Shown here in pieces: positions 59,286 to 64,000 of a stretch of DNA of 64,000 nt. The stretch spans positions 155,538 to 219,537 of the forward strand of contig NZ_QAOV01000012.1 in assembly GCF_003050925.1 (NCBI RefSeq), written 5' to 3'. How positions within the stretch are numbered: the first letter of the stretch is position 1; every line of letters begins with the position of its first letter. Made by a program: the position numbers and the translations under genes. Below the pieces are notes generated by a model, which saw only the letters and a list, made by a program, of their open reading frames with translations, had not been told where the DNA came from and did no database searches. This stretch comes from Pseudomonas sp. GV085. Lineage in GTDB: Bacteria > Pseudomonadota > Gammaproteobacteria > Pseudomonadales > Pseudomonadaceae.

Positions 59286-60686
59286 TCAGCCCTGGGTGAA
59301 CTGCGAAGCCAGTTCGCGCAGCAGCACTTCGGCCTCGAGGACTTTGCTGACCACGTCGTTGGCTTTTTCGCGGCTCAGGCCAAGGCGTTCGAGCAGGGCG
59401 TCGGGGATGCCTTCGTCCGGACCAGAGCCGATGCCACGGCTGCGCAGCAGGCGTACAGACAGGCACACCAGGTTCGGGTATTCGGCGTAGGCGCCATCGT
59501 AGGCCGGGTCGTGCTGGAAGCGCAGGGCGGTGGCCAGTTCTTCAGGCATGTCCCAGAAACGCATCAGCCATGTGCCGATCTGTTCCCGGCTGATGCCCAG
59601 CAGGTGTTGTTCCACGAAACTGTGGCACAGGTGCGGGTTGACCTCCAGGTGGCGGCAGATCAGTGAGAAGTGCGGCGGGAACACGTGGGCCAACAGCAGG
59701 TAGCCGAAGTTGTGCAGCAGGCCGGCCAGGTAGGTCAGGCCGGCTTCCGGACGCTGGGCGCGCGGCATGGCGCGGGTCAGGCCTTCGATGACGGCGGCGG
59801 TGTAGATCGACTGCTGCCAGTACGGCGTGGAGTGTTGCGGGTGGTCTTTGGGCAGGCTCAGGGTTTTGCCCAGGGCCAGGCCCAGCGCCAGGTTGATCAC
59901 CAGGTCGAAGCCCAGCACGCGCACGATGGCGTCTTCCACCGAGCGGATCTTGCCCGGAGAGGCGTAGTACGGCGATGCCGCCCAGCTCACGACTTGTGCG
60001 GCCAGCGCCGGGTCGGTTTCGACCACGCCGGTGATGTCGTCGATGGTGGCGTTGGGGTCGACGCGCAGCTTGATGATTTTTTGCGCGGTTTCGGCCAGCG
60101 GCGGAATCTCGATGGTCGCTTCCAGGCGCTGCTGGATACGCCGCGCGGTGAACGCCTGGACGGCCTGGGTGATTTCCTCGCGGTCGTCATCGGGGCGGTC
60201 GAGGTTGGGGCGGATGCTGGTCAGGTTTTCGCCGAAGTTGGCGGCGCTGGCCTTGGTCAGCATGGTCTTGAAGTCTTCACTGGAGATTTCCAGCAGCACG
60301 CCCGGCTCACCGGAATTGACCAGCAGCTTTGGTTCGCGCAGCAGGCTTTCTTCGTACAGGCACGGCGAGCTGGTGAGCGCCGGCAGGCCAGGCAACAGGC
60401 TCAGGTTGTGCTTGCCGAGCATTTTTTCCAGGCGTTCGACGGGTACGGCAGTGAGGCGGCGACCGGTGAGTTCGGTCAGGCGATTGAGGTCGAGCAACTG
60501 GCTCTGCGGGAACAACACCATCAATGCGCCGACGCTGTCATCCAGCAGAACGGCCTGCACTTTGCGCGCGGCATTGAGGCCGTGATGGTCCAGCACTTCT
60601 TCGTAGGCAATGGCCAACTTGCCCAGCATCAGCCGAATAACCGACGGAGCGTGCGGGGTGGCGGGTGCTTGGGCAACTTCGGTCAT
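59286..60686 (-). CDS. YbaK-like plus HDOD domain protein
   Basis: 466 residues from ATG 60686. N-terminal about 10-150 resembles the YbaK/aminoacyl-tRNA deacylase fold (YEEVLDHHGLNAARKVQAVLLDDSVGALMVLFPQSQLLDL); C-terminal about 190-400 is HDOD: IEIPPLAETAQKIIKLRVDP, VVETDPALAAQVVSWA, LGFDLVINLALGLALGK and LTYLAGLLHNFGYLLLAHVFP. The HDOD domain lacks full HD-GYP catalytic residues, so signalling by protein contact is likely. This fusion is found in several pseudomonads. A second in-frame ATG is at 60704. Confidence 0.85.
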   Translation of the reverse strand: MTEVAQAPATPHAPSVIRLMLGKLAIAYEEVLDHHGLNAARKVQAVLLDDSVGALMVLFPQSQLLDLNRLTELTGRRLTAVPVERLEKMLGKHNLSLLPGLPALTSSPCLYEESLLREPKLLVNSGEPGVLLEISSEDFKTMLTKASAANFGENLTSIRPNLDRPDDDREEITQAVQAFTARRIQQRLEATIEIPPLAETAQKIIKLRVDPNATIDDITGVVETDPALAAQVVSWAASPYYASPGKIRSVEDAIVRVLGFDLVINLALGLALGKTLSLPKDHPQHSTPYWQQSIYTAAVIEGLTRAMPRAQRPEAGLTYLAGLLHNFGYLLLAHVFPPHFSLICRHLEVNPHLCHSFVEQHLLGISREQIGTWLMRFWDMPEELATALRFQHDPAYDGAYAEYPNLVCLSVRLLRSRGIGSGPDEGIPDALLERLGLSREKANDVVSKVLEAEVLLRELASQFTQG

Positions 60687-60764
60687 GGACTGTATCCGTT
60701 TCAAAACAATTGCAGGAGTATAACCAGCTTGCTCAAACCCATGGCCCGGAAACTGCGACGGTGC

Positions 60765-62840
60765 TTAGACTTGGCCGTATTGCTGCCCGTGACGTAGCCA
60801 GCGGTCGAGTAGCGGGCTGACGTGGGTTGGCCAGCGCTCGAGCAATGCCTGGGCGGCATCCCGTACGGCGGGCAACAAATCGGCATCGCGCATCAGGTCA
60901 GCGACTTTGAATTGAAGCAGGCCGGTTTGCCGGGTGCCGAGCATTTCGCCGGGGCCGCGCAGTTCCAGATCCCTTTCGGCGATGACGAAACCATCGTTGG
61001 TTTCGCGCATGATGCCCAGGCGCTGGCGGCCGATCTGCGACAGCGGCGGATGGTAGAGCAGCACGCAATGGCTGACGGCGCTGCCCCGGCCGACGCGGCC
61101 GCGCAGCTGGTGCAGTTGCGCCAGGCCCAGGCGCTCCGGGTTCTCAATGATCATCAGGCTGGCGTTGGGTACGTCCACGCCCACTTCGATCACCGTGGTC
61201 GCGACGAGCAGTTGCAGGTTGCCGGCCTTGAACTCGGCCATCACCGCGGCTTTTTCCGCAGGCTTCATGCGGCCGTGGATCAGCCCGACTTTCAACTCGC
61301 CGAGGGCGGCGGTGAGGTCCTCATAGGTGGTTTCGGCAGCCTGGCAGGTCAGCTCTTCCGACTCTTCGATCAGCGTGCACACCCAGTAGGCCTGGCGCCC
61401 TTCGGCGCAAGCGCTGCGTACCCGCTCGATGACTTCGACCCGGCGGGTGTCGGTGATCAGTACGGTGTTGACCGGAGTTCGGCCCGGCGGCAGTTCGTCG
61501 AGGATCGAGGTGTCGAGATCGGCGTAGGCGCTCATGGCCAGCGTGCGCGGAATCGGCGTGGCGGTCATGATCAACTGGTGCGGGCACATGCGCCCGCCGA
61601 CGCCCTTCTGCCGCAAGGCCAGACGCTGCTGCACGCCGAAGCGGTGCTGCTCGTCGATGATCACCAGCGCCAGGTTCTTGAATTGCACTTCATCCTGGAA
61701 CAGCGCGTGAGTACCAACCACCATCGGTGTGCCGCTGGCGATTTGCTCCAGCGCGGCTACGCGGTTCTTGCCCTTGAGCTTGCCGGCCAGCCACGCGACT
61801 TCGATGCCCAGCGGTTCGAGCCAGCGCTTGAACGTGATGAAGTGCTGCTCGGCGAGAATCTCGGTGGGCGCCATCAGTGCGACCTGATAACCGGCCTCCA
61901 GCGCTTGCAGCGCAGCGAGGGCGGCGACTACGGTTTTGCCGGCGCCAACGTCGCCCTGGATCAGCCGCAGCATGGGTTCGTGCTGACTGAGGTCGTATGC
62001 GATTTCGTTGCCGACCCGTTGCTGGGCACCGGTCGGGTTGAAGCCGAGGTTCGCCAGGTACTTAGCCGGCAGTTGGGTGGCTTTGGGCATTGCCGGCGCG
62101 CGCAGGGAGCGCATGCTTTCACGCAGACGCTGTTGCGACAATTGATGGGTCAGCAGTTCTTCGAAGGCCAGACGGTGCTGCGCCCAGTGGTGACCGAGGG
62201 CCAGTTCATCGACGTCGGCATCGGCGGGTGGGTTGTGCAGGTAGCGGATCGCATCGGCCAATGGCGCCAATTGGTAGTCGCGAGCCAGTTCGTTCGGCAG
62301 CCAGTCGGGCAGGCTGCTGGGGCCGAGCAGGGTGAGGGTCTGCATGCACAACTGGCGCAAGCGCTGTTGGGTCAGGCCTTCGGTGAGCGGGTAGACCGGG
62401 GTCAGGGTTTCATCCACCGGCGGCGGTTCGTCACCGGTGATGGCGCGGTATTCCGGGTGGTAGATCTCCAGCCCCGAAGCACCGGGCCGTGCCTCGCCGT
62501 AGCAGCGAATCCGCGTGCCGCGTTTGAGGCCTTCTTTCTGCGCGTTGCTGAAATGGTAGAAGCGCAGGCTTAAGCCCCCGGTGCCGTCCTGTAGTCGAAC
62601 CACCAGGCTGCGTCGCCGGCCCATGACCACGTCGGCGCCGCTGACAGTGCCTTCGATGACCGCGTCCTGTCCGGGTCGCAATGCGCCAATCGGAACCACG
62701 CGGGTGCGGTCCTGATAGCGCAGCGGCAGGTGAAACAGCACGTCCTGGAGGTTTTCCAGGCCGACCTTGGCCAGTTTCTCGGCCATGGCTTCACCGACAC
62801 CCTTGAGTGCCGTCACCGACACTTGCGACAACTCGCTCAT
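60765..62840 (-). CDS. recG: ATP-dependent DNA helicase RecG
   Basis: 691 residues. N-terminal wedge (OB) domain (about 50-150; GAVIEGTVSG-like region with VVRLQDGTGGLSLRFYHFS), then SF2 helicase: RLIQGDVGAGKTVVAALAAL (Walker A), APTEILAEQH, VIIDEQHRFGVQQRLALRQKG (motif II DEQH), MTATPIPRTLAMSAY, and QLHQLRGRVGRG (motif VI). It remodels stalled forks and Holliday junctions. It lies 9 nt after oxyR in one operon, as in other pseudomonads. Confidence 0.96.
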   Translation of the reverse strand: MSELSQVSVTALKGVGEAMAEKLAKVGLENLQDVLFHLPLRYQDRTRVVPIGALRPGQDAVIEGTVSGADVVMGRRRSLVVRLQDGTGGLSLRFYHFSNAQKEGLKRGTRIRCYGEARPGASGLEIYHPEYRAITGDEPPPVDETLTPVYPLTEGLTQQRLRQLCMQTLTLLGPSSLPDWLPNELARDYQLAPLADAIRYLHNPPADADVDELALGHHWAQHRLAFEELLTHQLSQQRLRESMRSLRAPAMPKATQLPAKYLANLGFNPTGAQQRVGNEIAYDLSQHEPMLRLIQGDVGAGKTVVAALAALQALEAGYQVALMAPTEILAEQHFITFKRWLEPLGIEVAWLAGKLKGKNRVAALEQIASGTPMVVGTHALFQDEVQFKNLALVIIDEQHRFGVQQRLALRQKGVGGRMCPHQLIMTATPIPRTLAMSAYADLDTSILDELPPGRTPVNTVLITDTRRVEVIERVRSACAEGRQAYWVCTLIEESEELTCQAAETTYEDLTAALGELKVGLIHGRMKPAEKAAVMAEFKAGNLQLLVATTVIEVGVDVPNASLMIIENPERLGLAQLHQLRGRVGRGSAVSHCVLLYHPPLSQIGRQRLGIMRETNDGFVIAERDLELRGPGEMLGTRQTGLLQFKVADLMRDADLLPAVRDAAQALLERWPTHVSPLLDRWLRHGQQYGQV

Positions 62841-62849
62841 GACCGTTGC

Positions 62850-63779
62850 TTAGCCCGCAGCGACTTGTGCCGCTGGCTTGGCCACCGAGCACAGGCGAAT
62901 GGAGTCGGCGAGGATTTCAATCGCCTTCGGACGCGGGAAGCTCGCGCGCCAGGCAATGGCCACGGTGCGGAACGGTACGGGTGCCGAGAGCGGGCGCACT
63001 TCAATCACGCCGGGGGCGTAGTGATGGCTGTCGACTGCCGATAAAGGCAGGATCGAGATACCCAGGCCGGACGCGACCATGTGGCGAATGGTTTCCAGGG
63101 AGCTGGATTCCACCGTGGTGTGCTTGGCGCCGTCGTTGCCTTTCGTCAGGGTCGGGCATGCTTCCAGTACCTGATCGCGGAAGCAGTGGCCTTCGCCGAG
63201 CAGCAGCAGGCTCTTGTCGTTGAGCAGGTTGGCGTCGATGGATTCTTTTTGCGTCCACGGGTGCTGGGCCGGCATCAGTACGTAGAAGGGCTCGTCGTAG
63301 AGTTGCAGGGTCAGCACGTCGGCTTCATTGAACGGCAGGGCGATGATGATCGCGTCGAGCTCGCCGTTGCGCAGTTTGTCGCGCAGCACGTGGGTGAAAT
63401 TTTCCTCGATGTACAGCGGCATCTGCGGGGCGACCCGGTGCAGTTGTGGAATCAGGTGCGGAAACAGGTAAGGCCCGACGGTGTAGATCGCGCCGACTTT
63501 GAGCGGGGCGGTCAGTTGATTCTTGCCGGCCTGGGCCAGTTCGCGGATGCCCTGGGCTTGTTCCAGCACTTTCTGCGCCTGGGCGACGATGCCTTCGCCG
63601 ACTGGGGTCAGGCGCACGGCGCTTTTGCTGCGCTCGAAAATCAGCACACCGAGTTCGTCTTCAAGCTTTTTCACGCCCACCGAAAGGGTCGGCTGGCTGA
63701 CGTGGCAACGCTCGGCCGCGTGGCCGAAGTGCTGCTCTTGGGCGAGGGTAACGATGTAGCGTAATTCTGTAAGAGTCAT
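62850..63779 (-). CDS. oxyR: Hydrogen-peroxide regulator OxyR
   Basis: 309 residues, LysR family. DNA-binding helix-turn-helix LTELRYIVTLAQEQHFGHAAERCHVSQPTLS; redox cysteines C199 and C208 in GEGHCFRDQVLEACP, the spacing of the E. coli peroxide switch. PLYIEENFTHVLRDKLRNGELDAIIIALPF is the effector domain. It activates catalase and alkyl hydroperoxide reductase genes after oxidation. oxyR-recG is an operon; the promoter should be at 63780-63880. Confidence 0.95.
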   Translation of the reverse strand: MTLTELRYIVTLAQEQHFGHAAERCHVSQPTLSVGVKKLEDELGVLIFERSKSAVRLTPVGEGIVAQAQKVLEQAQGIRELAQAGKNQLTAPLKVGAIYTVGPYLFPHLIPQLHRVAPQMPLYIEENFTHVLRDKLRNGELDAIIIALPFNEADVLTLQLYDEPFYVLMPAQHPWTQKESIDANLLNDKSLLLLGEGHCFRDQVLEACPTLTKGNDGAKHTTVESSSLETIRHMVASGLGISILPLSAVDSHHYAPGVIEVRPLSAPVPFRTVAIAWRASFPRPKAIEILADSIRLCSVAKPAAQVAAG

Positions 63780-63881
63780 AGCAAGCGTCCATGAAGTTGC
63801 GGGCCAAGCATACCGGCTGCAATCGATAGACGCACGTTATCAGACTGTACGTGTCGAGTGACACTGGGCAATGCGAAAGGC

Positions 63882-63910
63882 AAAAAAGATCGCAGCCTGC
63901 GGCAGCTCTT
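63882..63910. repeat. Single REP unit (AGATCGCAGCC family)
   Basis: AAAAAAGATCGCAGCCTGCGG followed by CAGCTCTT; the second arm is absent from the window. Confidence 0.75.
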
Positions 63911-63948
63911 ATCAAACAAAAAATAACCCATTGTTTTTGCTCTAAAAA

Positions 63949-64000
63949 TTATCCAGCCATCACCAACTGCATGCCCAGCTTGCGCGCCTTGTGTTCCAAG
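63949..64000 (-). CDS. C-terminal end of an unidentified gene (partial)
   Basis: On the minus strand, the frame from the window edge reads LEHKARKLGMQLVMAG then TAA at 63949-63951. It looks like a real C-terminus (amphipathic, GC-rich codons), and would place the gene upstream of oxyR on the same strand. Another frame is also open here, so the reading is tentative. Confidence 0.4.
   Translation of the reverse strand, partial: LEHKARKLGMQLVMAG

Noticed and set aside
60822..62573. Long open frame antisense to recG
   Set aside because: Shadow of recG; no recognisable motif and no ribosome site.

Overview
This is a chromosomal window from a GC-rich pseudomonad, most likely of the Pseudomonas fluorescens group. 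The reasons are the GC-rich codon use, three families of REP palindromes of the kind common in P. fluorescens, and gene runs that I recall (not searched) as collinear with the P. aeruginosa PAO1 chromosome near its end: rubA-rubB-hupN...recG-oxyR, pstS-pstC-pstA-pstB-phoU...phoR-phoB, purE-purK, and uvrD...rpiR-pycR-pycA-pycB. In PAO1 this part lies on the origin-proximal side. I see no rRNA, tRNA, CRISPR array, prophage or IS element.

Layout. 1-9.9 kb: a CobW-family GTPase, pyridoxal kinase pdxY, an acyl-CoA thioesterase, a CPA2 cation/proton antiporter, a SUKH-fold protein, a Tim44-domain membrane protein, a half-size EamA transporter and uvrD. 10-18.8 kb: a membrane GGDEF/EAL protein, then a carbon-metabolism block: an RpiR regulator of the RccR type with a palindromic operator, the LysR regulator pycR, and the two-subunit pyruvate carboxylase pycA-pycB. 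18.8-25.1 kb: an amino-acid ABC permease with its binding protein, a homocysteine S-methyltransferase, and a paiB-GNAT-GNAT operon divergent from a MocR/PdxR-type regulator. 25.1-33.2 kb: a polyamine-binding protein with an acetylpolyamine amidohydrolase, an OruR-like AraC regulator, then asparaginase, an AGCS symporter and aspartase, which together look like an Asn/Asp use module. 33.3-41 kb: a HypT-like LysR regulator, an AT-rich islet with a metzincin-like protease gene, purE-purK behind a structured leader, small envelope proteins, YeaD, a second thioesterase and an MHS-type MFS carrier. 41-54 kb: the Pho regulon (pstSCAB-phoU and, separately, phoBR), with a response regulator, an M23 peptidase and a CNNM/CorC-type protein in between. 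54-64 kb: ubiC-ubiA, rubredoxin and its reductase, hupN, a YbaK-HDOD protein and oxyR-recG.

Most of the window is core genome. Three places stand out. (1) In the linker of the MocR regulator (23820-23922) there are seven DnaA-box-like 9-mers. Five lie exactly 12 bp apart, one is a perfect TTATCCACA, and the same 9-mer is read in two reading frames, written with codons rare in Pseudomonas; this looks like selection on DNA rather than protein. (2) The AT-rich islet at 34.3-35.1 kb carries a metzincin-like gene whose best ribosome-binding site and ATG lie one base out of frame at an A6 tract. (3) purE is preceded by a 5' leader holding a complete intrinsic terminator. PstC and PstA carry large extra periplasmic parts: a beta-propeller-like region and a coiled coil.

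Starts were chosen by ribosome-binding site and family N-terminus, so several differ from the longest open frame. All family and synteny statements are from memory.
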